Source of the DNA: an uncultured beta proteobacterium | GTDB lineage: Bacteria > Pseudomonadota > Gammaproteobacteria > Burkholderiales > Burkholderiaceae_B | Length of the DNA: 27,176 bases | Direction: 5' to 3' | Assembly: GCA_903924715.1 (NCBI GenBank) | Contig: CAIYCP010000355.1 | Coordinates: 1 to 27,176, forward strand | Shown: one piece after another, positions 15,348 to 23,286 of the stretch | Position numbering within the stretch: position 1 is the stretch's first letter | Layout of the letters: each line of letters opens with the position of its first letter | Translations under genes and position numbers: made by a program | Notes under the pieces: generated by a model | The model's database searches: none | What the model saw: only the letters and a program-made list of their open reading frames with translations | What the model was told of the DNA's origin: nothing

Positions 15348-16945
15348 GCGACGGCCCCATTTGAACGGGGATCAAAACCGCCCTCCAGTACGCCATTGGC
15401 GTGGCGAAGCAGCATGCCCGCATGACCCACGCCTTCATCCCAGGCACCGATCGTCTCAACCTCATGGCCGAGCAACCGTAGTTGATCAATCGTGTTGGCG
15501 CTGAAGCGGCTCTCAAGTTTAAGCGAATCGCTTGATTGTCCCCACGTGCGACCCAGCAACCAACGTGGTCGCTCGATGGCTTGCTGTGGGTGATCGCCAA
15601 AGCGTGTCACGCGATTAAAAATAGTGGCTTGCGTTTGCGGCTGACCATCGCCGCCCATCGCCCCGTAGACCATGACCGAACCGTCTGAACGTTGCGCGAG
15701 TGCAGGATTTAAGGTGTGGAAAGGTTTTTTGCCAGGTTCCAGCGTGTTGATGTGCGTCGGATTGAGGGAAAAACTGCAGCCCCGGTTTTGCCAGTTCACG
15801 CCTGAGGTCGGTAAGACGACGCCCGAACCAAACTCATGATAAATACTTTGTATAAAAGAGACGGCGATGCCCGACTGATCGATGGCTCCCATCCAGACCG
15901 TATCGCCAGGCGAGGTTTTTTGTCCCCAAGCTGCGGCGCGGGTGGTATCGAGCCGGGCAGCGAGAGCGTCAATACGGGCCGGTGTTAATAAGTCTTGGGG
16001 CGCGATCGACATGAAGGCGGGATCGGTGAGGTACTGGTCTCGAATGCTAAAGGCCAGTTTCGTCGCTTCAACCTGGGCGTGCACAAATGCAGCCCCTTCG
16101 GGATCGTGGTCCCAGCCCTGAATGCGGTCCATGATGCCTAAGATTAACAAAGATAAGAGGCCTTGCGAGGGCGGCACCATGTTGAATAACCGACCGTGCC
16201 CAATCGCAGTGTGCAAGGGGTCAACCAGTTTTGCTTGGTGAGCCTTGAGATCGGCAAGCGTGAGTGGGCTGCCAACCTGAGTCAGCTCTGCCGCTAGCAT
16301 TTTGGCTAGTTTGCCTCGATAAAAAGTGTCGCAGCCCTCTTTGGCAATCAGTGTCAGGGTCGCCGCAAGTTTGGGTTGTTTAAAAATACTGGCTTGAATA
16401 GGCACTTGGCCGTCGGGTAAGAAGGTGCTTGCAAAACCGTGCTGCGCTTGAAGTTCGCTTCGCTTCAAGGCGGTGCAGGCGGCTTGGCTTTGGGTGACTG
16501 CAATGCCCTGATTCGCAAAATAAATAGCATCTGCTAACAGGCGTGAGAGCGGCAGCTTACCGTTTAAATGTCGTTTGGAGAGTTGTTGAGCGGCACCCCA
16601 GCCAGAGATGGTGCCCGCAACGGTTAAGGCGGCGACGCCGCCTCGAAACGGGATGTTTTGAGTGAGGCCACGTGCAGCGTACCAGTCGCGCGAGGCGGCT
16701 TGAGCGCTGCGTCCGCTCGCATCGATCCCTCCGGGGCGATTATTGGGGCCGTTGATCACCCAAAAGCCATCGCCTCCAATCGAGTTCATATGGGGGTAGA
16801 CCACCGCGATCGTGGCGGCTGAAGCAATCATGGCTTCAAGGGCGTTTCCGCCCTCGCGTAGAACTGAAACAGCCGATTCGGCCGCGAGTGAATGCGGGGC
16901 AACGGCAATGCCGCGCATACCAAAAACAGATTGGGTCACCATCAT
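15338..16945 (-). CDS. Gamma-glutamyltransferase family N-terminal nucleophile hydrolase, cytosolic type
   Basis: The protein has up to 535 residues. It follows the family order: LREGGNALEAMIASAATIAVVYP and IGGDGFWVI near the start, the autoprocessing threonine Thr349 in GDTVWMGAIDQSG, and the small-subunit loop YGAMGGDGQPQTQA. There is no signal peptide, so it should be cytosolic, unlike E. coli Ggt. The GDTV and MGGDGQPQTQ forms resemble the YwrD/HpxW branch; HpxW is an oxamate amidohydrolase, so transpeptidation should not be assumed. AGGAG at 16946-16950 touches the ATG at 16945, while a GTG at 16937-16939 sits six bases from it, so the real start may be two codons later. Single gene, divergent from folE. 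Confidence 0.92.
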   Translation of the reverse strand: MMVTQSVFGMRGIAVAPHSLAAESAVSVLREGGNALEAMIASAATIAVVYPHMNSIGGDGFWVINGPNNRPGGIDASGRSAQAASRDWYAARGLTQNIPFRGGVAALTVAGTISGWGAAQQLSKRHLNGKLPLSRLLADAIYFANQGIAVTQSQAACTALKRSELQAQHGFASTFLPDGQVPIQASIFKQPKLAATLTLIAKEGCDTFYRGKLAKMLAAELTQVGSPLTLADLKAHQAKLVDPLHTAIGHGRLFNMVPPSQGLLSLLILGIMDRIQGWDHDPEGAAFVHAQVEATKLAFSIRDQYLTDPAFMSIAPQDLLTPARIDALAARLDTTRAAAWGQKTSPGDTVWMGAIDQSGIAVSFIQSIYHEFGSGVVLPTSGVNWQNRGCSFSLNPTHINTLEPGKKPFHTLNPALAQRSDGSVMVYGAMGGDGQPQTQATIFNRVTRFGDHPQQAIERPRWLLGRTWGQSSDSLKLESRFSANTIDQLRLLGHEVETIGAWDEGVGHAGMLLRHANGVLEGGFDPRSNGAVASF

Positions 16946-17078
16946 CTCCTAAGATTCATGGTGCCATCATACTCAACCCAGGCCCCCCGTAGAGTAGACT
17001 GGCTTATGGTTATTGCGATACGGATGTAGGCAAAGCGGTAAGATAAGAACTTAATCTTGAGACTAAGAGTTAAAGAGC

Positions 17079-17780
17079 ATGAGCGCCTCCCAGCAAGACA
17101 AAGGTACCCCTATCTCGGTGGTAATTCGTAATCGACTGAAAGCGTCGCGCAAACGCTTTCATGCCAACGACAACATTGCCGCCTTCATCGAGCCGGGTGA
17201 GCTTGCCCTGTTGCTCGACGAGATCGAAACCAAAATGAAAGGGGTTCTTGAAAGTTTGGTGATTGATACCGAGGCGGATCACAACACAAACGACACGGCT
17301 CGACGCGTCGCCAAAATGTATTTACATGAAGTGTTCGGCGGGCGTTATGCCATCCAGCCCAAGATCACTGAGTTTCCAAATGTCGAGCATCTGAACGAGT
17401 TGATGATCGTTGGACCGATCACTGTTCGTAGTGCGTGCAGCCATCATTTTTGCCCTGTGATGGGTAAAGTCTGGATTGGTATCATGCCCAATGAACACAC
17501 AAATGTGATTGGCCTATCAAAGTATGTTCGTTTGGCCGACTGGATTATGAGTCGTCCTCAGATTCAAGAAGAAGCGGTCGTGCAATTGGCCGATCTGATT
17601 CAAGAAAAAACCCAACCAGATGGCTTGGCCGTGGTGATGAATGCTACGCATTACTGCATGTCGTGGCGCGGTGTCAAAGATCCCGATAGCCGCATGATTA
17701 ATTCAGTGATGCGTGGTGCTTTTTTAAAGGACGCAAACTTGCGTCGTGAGTTTTTGTCTCTGATTCGTCGAGAGGATTAA
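17079..17780 (+). CDS. folE: GTP cyclohydrolase I
   Basis: The protein has 233 residues, slightly longer than E. coli FolE because of a basic N-terminal extension. Zinc ligands are visible as Cys120 and His123 in SACSHHFCPVMGK and Cys193 in THYCMSWRG. VIGLSKYVRLADW and RPQIQEE are the conserved core segments. It converts GTP to 7,8-dihydroneopterin triphosphate, the entry to folate and biopterin-type pterins. The next gene, a BLUF photoreceptor, starts two bases after its stop, and a pterin carbinolamine dehydratase lies further along the strand. Neither folB nor folK is here, so this may be a second, special-purpose copy; the genome would have to be checked. Confidence 0.96.
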   Translation: MSASQQDKGTPISVVIRNRLKASRKRFHANDNIAAFIEPGELALLLDEIETKMKGVLESLVIDTEADHNTNDTARRVAKMYLHEVFGGRYAIQPKITEFPNVEHLNELMIVGPITVRSACSHHFCPVMGKVWIGIMPNEHTNVIGLSKYVRLADWIMSRPQIQEEAVVQLADLIQEKTQPDGLAVVMNATHYCMSWRGVKDPDSRMINSVMRGAFLKDANLRREFLSLIRRED

Positions 17781-17782
17781 TT

Positions 17783-18208
17783 ATGTTAGTACGCCTGTTA
17801 TACGTGAGTCGCGCGATTGAGCCTGAATTGCCCACAGCGACCCAATCGATCCTAGACTCTGCGCGTAAGTACAACCTCGCCAACGGCATCACCGGCATAC
17901 TTTGTTACGGTGGTGGACTTTACTTGCAAGCGGTCGAAGGCGGACGTGCGCAGGTCAATGCCTTGTACGGATACATCGTGCGCGATGAGCGCCATAAAGA
18001 CGTGATGCTGCTTGACTATCAAGAAATCACAGAGCGCCGTTTTGGCGGCTGGACCATGGGCCAAGTGAATTTGGCCAAACTCAATACTTCAATTGTTTTG
18101 AAATACTCTGAAAAACCCGAGCTTGATCCTTATTCGGTATCGGGTGCTGTCTCGTTGGCGTTACTCGAAGAGCTTATGCTCACGGCATCCATTATTGGCC
18201 GCGCTTAA
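17783..18208 (+). CDS. Short BLUF-domain blue-light photoreceptor
   Basis: The protein has 141 residues. Its functional residues fall at exactly the spacing known from AppA (Tyr21, Asn45, Gln63, Trp104, Met106) and PixD: here Tyr7, Asn31, Gln49, Trp90 and Met92, in RLLYVSRA, GLYLQAVEGG and GWTMGQ. It should bind FAD and undergo the Gln-Tyr hydrogen-bond switch in blue light. Residues 94-141 form two predicted helices like the cap of short BLUF proteins. No output domain is attached, so signalling must go through a partner protein. Directly coupled to folE upstream; the MFS gene starts 41 bases downstream. Confidence 0.95.
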   Translation: MLVRLLYVSRAIEPELPTATQSILDSARKYNLANGITGILCYGGGLYLQAVEGGRAQVNALYGYIVRDERHKDVMLLDYQEITERRFGGWTMGQVNLAKLNTSIVLKYSEKPELDPYSVSGAVSLALLEELMLTASIIGRA

Positions 18209-18249
18209 TTGGCGTCACTCGCACGATCATTTAAATAAGGTGACACCGC

Positions 18250-19437
18250 ATGAACAATCAAGATCACTCGCTTACTGTCCGACTACTGCTGAATGTGGGT
18301 CACGGGCTTGATCACATGTTTTTGTTGATCTTTGCAGCGTCTGTAGGTGTGATCGCAAGCGACTTTGGTTTTCAAAGTTGGGAAGATCTCATGCCCTATG
18401 GTGTGGGGGCGTTCATCTTGTTTGGTTTAGGCTCGATTCCGTCTGGTCGCTTGGGCGATCTGTGGGGACGGCGTCGCATGATGATTGTATTTTTTGTTGG
18501 GATCGGACTCTCAACCCTACTGACGGCATTCACGCAAAATGCCTGGCAAATGGCCGCAACACTGACGCTCGTGGGCGCCTTTGCCTCAATCTATCATCCG
18601 GTGGGCATTCCGATGTTGGTTCAAAAGTCAGAGAATCCTGGTCTGGCGATTGGCGTGAATGGCTTAGCGGGCAATCTGGGCGTGGCCTTAGCTGCAATGC
18701 TCACGGGTTTTTTGATTAAATGGATTGGCTGGCGTGCCGCCTTCGCAATTCCGGCAGTCTTGTCGTTGATTTGCGGCCTTTTGTTTGCCATGGCCTGTCC
18801 GGCTGAGTCTGAAGCACCTGCAAAACGTAAAGGTGGCTCTAAGGTCACGCTCACACCAGCGATGCTTGCGCGCGTGTTGGCAGTGATGACGGTAAGTGCC
18901 GCAACCGGCAGCGTACTGTTTAATTTCACAACCAATGGAAATGGGCAGTTGATGTCTGAGCGGTTTCAGGGCGTTGTGTCCGACCCGGCTGTTCTTGGCA
19001 TGCTCTTGGCGGTCATTTATGCGGTGGCTTCGCTGATGCAAGTCGCGGTGGGTAAGTTGCTTGATCATTTTGCGGTTCGTCCAATCTTTTTAGGGATTGT
19101 GTTGTTACAAATTCCATTGTTTATTTTGTCTGCTTACGCGCAAGGCTGGTGGTTGTTTGCTGCGTTGTTAGGTGTGATGGTATTTATTTTTGGTGCAGTA
19201 CCTTTTATCGATGTCATGATCGTGCGCTACGTCGATGATCGCGCGCGTTCGCGTGTCGCGGGAATTCGCTTGGCGGTATCGCTTGGCATTAGTTCCTTTG
19301 CGGTCTGGCTATTAGGCCCTGCGGTGAAGGGTTTAGGCTTTGAAAACTTACTACTGGTGATGGCTGGTTTTTCTGCATGCACAGCTTTTGTTGTGTTGTG
19401 GTTGCCTCGTGAATCTGAAGTGGTCGCCCAAACGTGA
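18250..19437 (+). CDS. Major facilitator superfamily transporter
   Basis: The protein has 395 residues with about 12 hydrophobic segments. MFS motif A is seen in SGRLGDLWGRRRMM between helices 2 and 3. The helix 4 region contains ASIYHPVGIPML, a form seen in fosmidomycin-resistance (Fsr)-like efflux transporters. The second half shows the usual duplicated architecture. The substrate is unknown; position between BLUF and pterin dehydratase genes raises pterin or folate-related transport, but that is only context. AAGGTG precedes the ATG at 18250 with good spacing. Its TGA stop overlaps the GTG start of the next gene. Confidence 0.93.
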   Translation: MNNQDHSLTVRLLLNVGHGLDHMFLLIFAASVGVIASDFGFQSWEDLMPYGVGAFILFGLGSIPSGRLGDLWGRRRMMIVFFVGIGLSTLLTAFTQNAWQMAATLTLVGAFASIYHPVGIPMLVQKSENPGLAIGVNGLAGNLGVALAAMLTGFLIKWIGWRAAFAIPAVLSLICGLLFAMACPAESEAPAKRKGGSKVTLTPAMLARVLAVMTVSAATGSVLFNFTTNGNGQLMSERFQGVVSDPAVLGMLLAVIYAVASLMQVAVGKLLDHFAVRPIFLGIVLLQIPLFILSAYAQGWWLFAALLGVMVFIFGAVPFIDVMIVRYVDDRARSRVAGIRLAVSLGISSFAVWLLGPAVKGLGFENLLLVMAGFSACTAFVVLWLPRESEVVAQT

Positions 19438-19724
19438 TACAAAAAATTGATTCTGCAAACCTAGAAAAGCTATTAGCCGGCTTGCCTCAGTGGCGCTATC
19501 ACGCTGAGCGCGGCGGCAGCATTACGCGCGACTGGGTGTTTATTGACTTCAGTGAGGCTTTTGCGTTTATGACGCGCGTGGCGATGCTGGCTGAGCAACA
19601 CAATCATCATCCAGAGTGGTCGAACGTTTATAACCGTGTGTCGATCACACTCACAACGCATGATGCTAGCGGTTTGTCACTGCGTGATATCGATCTGGCA
19701 CAACGAATTGATCATCTTATTTAG
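19434..19724 (+). CDS. phhB: Pterin-4a-carbinolamine dehydratase
   Basis: The protein has 96 residues, full length for the DCoH/PhhB family. The diagnostic signature is EQHNHHPEWSNVYNRVSITL with His58, His59 and Pro60, followed by TTHDASGLSLRDIDLA. The enzyme dehydrates 4a-hydroxytetrahydropterin formed by aromatic amino acid hydroxylases. No phenylalanine hydroxylase is in the window, so either that gene is elsewhere or the protein has another pterin role. Translation starts at GTG inside the MFS stop (GTGA at 19434-19437), a tight coupling that suggests fixed stoichiometry or shared function with the transporter. Confidence 0.94.
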   Translation: MIQKIDSANLEKLLAGLPQWRYHAERGGSITRDWVFIDFSEAFAFMTRVAMLAEQHNHHPEWSNVYNRVSITLTTHDASGLSLRDIDLAQRIDHLI

Positions 19725-19761
19725 TTTCTCGCTACCTTAATAAAATATACGGAGACATTTC

Positions 19762-20703
19762 ATGGCAAAAGAACTTGTAGGCTTTGTAGGCACTGGTCAT
19801 ATGGGTGGCCCAATGACCTTACGTTTATTAGCGGCCGGGTATGGCGTTTGTATTTACGATCGCGATAAAAAAGCAATGCAGGCCTTGGTAAAAAAAGGTG
19901 CCATTGCCGCCAAGTCGGCCGCTGATGTAGCCAATCGTGCTGAGACCGTTTTCCTGAGCTTACCTAATCCAGAGATCGTCAATGCGGTAGCCCTGGGTAA
20001 AGAGGGCTTAATCGAAGGCAAAAAAGTTAAATGCGTCATCGACTTTTCAACGATTGGTCCCAAGACTGCAGTTATCGTCTTTAAAGGTTTGAGCGCTAAC
20101 AAGGTGAGCTATGTCGATGCGCCCGTTAGTGGGGGTGTTACAGGGGCTGCTGCCGGTACCTTGGCGGTGATGGTTTCTTGCCCTAAAGCGCTTTACGCAA
20201 AAATAACTCCCATTTTGGCCACGTTTGGCAAAACCTTCCATCTTGGTGAAGGCGCAGGCCAGGCTCAAACGATGAAGCTCGCTAATAATTTGCTCGCGGG
20301 TGCTGCCTTGGCGGTGTCCTCAGAAGCGATGGTGATGGGCGTCAAAGCTGGGCTTGATCCTCAAGTCATGTTAGATGTCATTAATAGCGGCTCTGGTCGT
20401 AACAGCGCGACGCAAGATAAGTTTCCACGCGCGATTCTGACAGGGACCTTCGATTTTGGTTTTGCAACCGCCTTGTCGTACAAAGACGTGCGCTTATGTG
20501 TGGATGAAGCCGAGGCCATGGGCGTGCCGATGGTCGTGGGTGCTGCTGTGCGGCAAATGCTGGCAGTGACCAATGCAACCTATGGTCCAGACTCTGACTT
20601 TACGTCAATCTGCAAAGTGGTTGAGGGCTGGGGGGGCGTTAAAGTGCGCAAGAAAGCCGTTGCGAAAACCGCGCAAAAATCCAAGGCTGCCAAGGGAAAA
20701 TAA
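19762..20703 (+). CDS. 3-hydroxyisobutyrate dehydrogenase family NAD(P)-dependent reductase
   Basis: The protein has 313 residues. The Rossmann motif GFVGTGHMGGPM lies at the start, the substrate-binding DAPVSGGVTGAAAGTL follows, and the catalytic lysine is Lys172 in TMKLANNLL. The family covers 3-hydroxyisobutyrate dehydrogenase, tartronate semialdehyde reductase, glyoxylate reductase and L-threonate dehydrogenase. The exact member is not decidable, although L-threonate dehydrogenase would feed the otn operon 7 kb away. The C-terminus has an extra Lys/Ala-rich tail of about 20 residues (ending KTAQKSKAAKGK) that is not needed for catalysis. Its own ribosome site (CGGAGA) precedes the ATG; the gap from phhB is 37 bases. 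Confidence 0.92.
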   Translation: MAKELVGFVGTGHMGGPMTLRLLAAGYGVCIYDRDKKAMQALVKKGAIAAKSAADVANRAETVFLSLPNPEIVNAVALGKEGLIEGKKVKCVIDFSTIGPKTAVIVFKGLSANKVSYVDAPVSGGVTGAAAGTLAVMVSCPKALYAKITPILATFGKTFHLGEGAGQAQTMKLANNLLAGAALAVSSEAMVMGVKAGLDPQVMLDVINSGSGRNSATQDKFPRAILTGTFDFGFATALSYKDVRLCVDEAEAMGVPMVVGAAVRQMLAVTNATYGPDSDFTSICKVVEGWGGVKVRKKAVAKTAQKSKAAKGK

Positions 20704-20707
20704 ACCT

Positions 20708-20741
20708 AACGGTTGGCAGCCGCACTGGGTTGCAAACCGTT
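20708..20741. terminator. Hairpin between convergent genes, likely bidirectional terminator
   Basis: AACGGTT at 20708-20714 pairs with AACCGTT at 20735-20741. After one mismatch, 20716-20721 pairs with 20728-20733 (one G-T pair), leaving a six-base loop. The stem reaches into the stop codon of the minus-strand dioxygenase (20740-20742). No T-run follows on either strand, so efficiency is uncertain. Confidence 0.6.
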
Positions 20742-21504
20742 ACTCGCCTTGAAAATTATCGGCACGGCATGTCAAGACAAGCGTATCTCGATAGCCACCG
20801 GGCTGAGCAGGTTGAATTGGAGTGGTCTCATGAATAACACGCGCATCGTCCAGCAAAAGTAATGACCATGATTCACTTAAGGTAAAGCGCTGCCCCGAGG
20901 TACCCATGGCGTCGAACACGCGTGTTTCGCCACCTTTGACATGTTGACGGTTGATCATAAACACACCGACTAGGTCAACGCCATCACGGTGCGCACCCTC
21001 AGGGGTTGGACGACCAATGCCAGCCTTCGTATCGATTCTGAATTGATGTGCCTCAATGCACCAACGCGTGACTGCGCCAGTGGGGTGGGTTGAACAACGT
21101 AAAGCATCCGCAGTGCGCGCAAACGCGCTTAATAAATCGATCCAGACGGGTTGTTCAATCGTATGCGCATGCATGGGTTCAAACCACCGCTGCATGCCGC
21201 CATGCAAGGCGTTATAGGATAAGGACTGCCAATGCGCGCGTCGTGGGGCAAGTGTGAGTTGCTTGTTTTCATAGACAAAACACGCGTGGCGCCGCAAGCG
21301 ATAGTGACCGCCATCTTTCAGATAGGCATCTTCTGGCATGCCTTCCCAGTCAGGTACCAGCGCAGCAAGCTCAGGCAGGGGGTGTTGTGCCCATTGCGCA
21401 ACGGTGACTGCGTCAAGCACTGCGTACCCATCGGCTTCAAGTTGAGGCAGCAGCTGAGGTAAGGACACGGTCACGGGTGAGTGCTCAAGCATAAAATTTT
21501 TCAC
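20740..21504 (-). CDS. 2-oxoglutarate/Fe(II)-dependent dioxygenase family protein
   Basis: The protein has 254 residues. The facial triad is readable: His172 and Asp174 in EGAHRDGVDLVG and His225 in RVIHETTPI, with Arg239 in GGYRDTLVLTC as the likely 2-oxoglutarate anchor. Overall layout matches the bacterial 2OG-Fe(II) oxygenase group that contains free amino acid hydroxylases such as isoleucine dioxygenase. The substrate is unknown. It lies 72 bases downstream of the photolyase fusion gene on the same strand and may be its operon partner; this would be the only non-flavin oxidising enzyme of the group. It converges with the dehydrogenase gene across a hairpin. Confidence 0.88.
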   Translation of the reverse strand: MKNFMLEHSPVTVSLPQLLPQLEADGYAVLDAVTVAQWAQHPLPELAALVPDWEGMPEDAYLKDGGHYRLRRHACFVYENKQLTLAPRRAHWQSLSYNALHGGMQRWFEPMHAHTIEQPVWIDLLSAFARTADALRCSTHPTGAVTRWCIEAHQFRIDTKAGIGRPTPEGAHRDGVDLVGVFMINRQHVKGGETRVFDAMGTSGQRFTLSESWSLLLLDDARVIHETTPIQPAQPGGYRDTLVLTCRADNFQGE

Positions 21505-21576
21505 AAAAAAGACAAGTCATAGAACGCTAGTGTAGTGAAACAACTGCGGTGCGTCTTAAAAACCCTAGCGCATCGC

Positions 21577-23286
21577 TTACAACGACTCTAGTTCAGCGCG
21601 TGTCTTGTTTGCCTGGGCGCGTAAGGCGTCAAGCGCGAGGTCATCCATTTTGTCTAGGTTGCGGTACACCATCGCGAGGCGAAAGTTGTCGGCAAGCTTG
21701 GGGCGGTGACGATCAAAAAAATCCCAATACAGGGCATTGAAGGGGCAGGCGCGCTCGCCTTCGCGTTTCTTTTTGTCGTAATGACAACCCTTGCAGTAAT
21801 CGCCCATCCGGTCAATATAAGCCGCACTCGAGACATAGGGCTTAGTCGCCAGTACGCCGCCATCGGCGAACTGGCTCATCCCCAACGTGTTAGGAAGTTC
21901 AACCCATTCAAAGGCGTCGATATAGACGCCCAAATACCACTGATGCACTTGTTCTGGATCAAGTCCTGCTAGCAAAGAAAAATTACCAATGACCATCAAG
22001 CGTTGAATATGATGCGCGTAGGCGTGTTCTAGCGATTGTCCAATTGAGTGCTCTAGGCAGCGCATCTTGGTTTGTCCAGTCCAGAACCATTTCGGTAAAG
22101 CGGTGCTTTGTGCGAAATAATTTTGCGTACCGTAATCGGGCATCTTGCCCCAGTACACGCCGCGGATGTATTCACGCCAGCCTAAAATTTGGCGAATAAA
22201 ACCCTCAGCCGTCGCGATCGTAATGCGTTGATCGAGCCAGGCTTGTTGCGCGCGTTCGACCACCTCGCGCGGGTTGAGCATTTTTGTGTTCAGCGCAAAG
22301 GATAAGAGCGAATGAAAAAGTCGCCAGCCTTTTGTGCTGAGCGCATCTTGAAAATCACCAAAGTGAGGCAAGGCTCTTTCAATGAAATCTGCTAAACATG
22401 TCAAGGCCTCGGCGCGGTTCAGCGGCCACGCAAAGTGTGCGGCATTGGGGGCGCCAAACGTACGGACGCCCGCTGTTTCAATACTTGCCCACAATGCTGA
22501 ATGATCGTGCCTCACGCGCCAGTCTGCAGGTTCGGCGGGCGCACCCGACCACGCCTTACGGTTTTCTTGATCGAAGTTCCATTTTCCTTCGACGGGGCGT
22601 TTGCCATCGAGCATCAAAATTTGATGCTTCGTGCGCATTTGCCTATAAAAACGCTCCATGAGCCAGGTTTTTTGTCCGGCAAACAAAGTTGCTACCTCTG
22701 TGCGCGTCGTATAAAAGTGCTCACTTGAGACCATTGTGCCGGCGATCGTGCTTGTTTGAACGTACTGTTGAAGTTGCTGATCAAGGCGCCACTCATCGGG
22801 TTCTTGATATTCAAAGTGGGTGCAGCCGTATTGCGAGAGCAGGGTATCAAGGTTGGCGGTTAGGCTTTGTTGATTACTTGGCTCTGCGAGCGAAACGTAG
22901 TGCACACGATGCCCACGCTCTTGTAGCAAGCGTGCTAAATCACGCATCCCCGCAAAAATGGCAATCACCTTTTGCGCATGATGCAAGACATAATCGGTCT
23001 CTTGTCGCATTTCAATCAACGCAAACACCACGTCGGCACGTGGTTTTAAAAACCACGAATGCTCGGGGTTGAGTTGATCGCCCAGGATGAGTCTTAAGGT
23101 TGTCAAAGCGTGCTCCATTATTTTTTTTCCGGTCGCCGTGCGTCGGCAGCGTTCAGAACAATACTTGACATTGTCCCAATCGCGTTCCCACTTTTTGCGC
23201 CAAGTAAACGGACGCAAACAGCTTAGGCAGTTTTTACTGGGCAGGTTGTGTTTGTTGACGCCGCGCATCGAAGAGTCGTTTGACAT
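21577..23286 (-). CDS. DUF2256 zinc-finger-like domain fused to a [4Fe-4S] photolyase (PhrB/CryB family)
   Basis: The frame encodes 569 residues. Residues 11-50 are DUF2256 (NLPSKNCLSCLRPFTWRKKW, then Cys43 and Cys47 in YCSERCRR), a four-cysteine domain usually encoded by a separate small gene. From Met57 on it is an iron-sulfur bacterial cryptochrome/photolyase. Cluster ligands are Cys410, Cys498, Cys501 and Cys514, each exactly 60 residues after Agrobacterium PhrB Cys350, 438, 441 and 454. His425-His426 match PhrB His365-His366, needed for (6-4) photoproduct repair. So it is probably a (6-4) photolyase binding FAD and perhaps a lumazine antenna. The join lies on eight A residues (GG-A8-TAATGG in coding sense, 23114-23130); with seven A the first domain would end at TAA overlapping the ATG. 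Its start overlaps the upstream photolyase stop (TGATG). Confidence 0.93.
   Translation of the reverse strand: MSNDSSMRGVNKHNLPSKNCLSCLRPFTWRKKWERDWDNVKYCSERCRRTATGKKIMEHALTTLRLILGDQLNPEHSWFLKPRADVVFALIEMRQETDYVLHHAQKVIAIFAGMRDLARLLQERGHRVHYVSLAEPSNQQSLTANLDTLLSQYGCTHFEYQEPDEWRLDQQLQQYVQTSTIAGTMVSSEHFYTTRTEVATLFAGQKTWLMERFYRQMRTKHQILMLDGKRPVEGKWNFDQENRKAWSGAPAEPADWRVRHDHSALWASIETAGVRTFGAPNAAHFAWPLNRAEALTCLADFIERALPHFGDFQDALSTKGWRLFHSLLSFALNTKMLNPREVVERAQQAWLDQRITIATAEGFIRQILGWREYIRGVYWGKMPDYGTQNYFAQSTALPKWFWTGQTKMRCLEHSIGQSLEHAYAHHIQRLMVIGNFSLLAGLDPEQVHQWYLGVYIDAFEWVELPNTLGMSQFADGGVLATKPYVSSAAYIDRMGDYCKGCHYDKKKREGERACPFNALYWDFFDRHRPKLADNFRLAMVYRNLDKMDDLALDALRAQANKTRAELESL

Noticed and set aside
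15338..16945. Gamma-glutamyltransferase as a pseudogene because the usual TTH motif and signal peptide are missing
   Set aside because: The catalytic Thr is present in a GDTV context typical of the cytosolic YwrD/HpxW branch, and the frame is full length.
19762..20703. Calling the dehydrogenase L-threonate dehydrogenase (LtnD) to complete the otn pathway
   Set aside because: It is 7 kb from the otn operon in another unit, and family motifs do not separate LtnD from other members.
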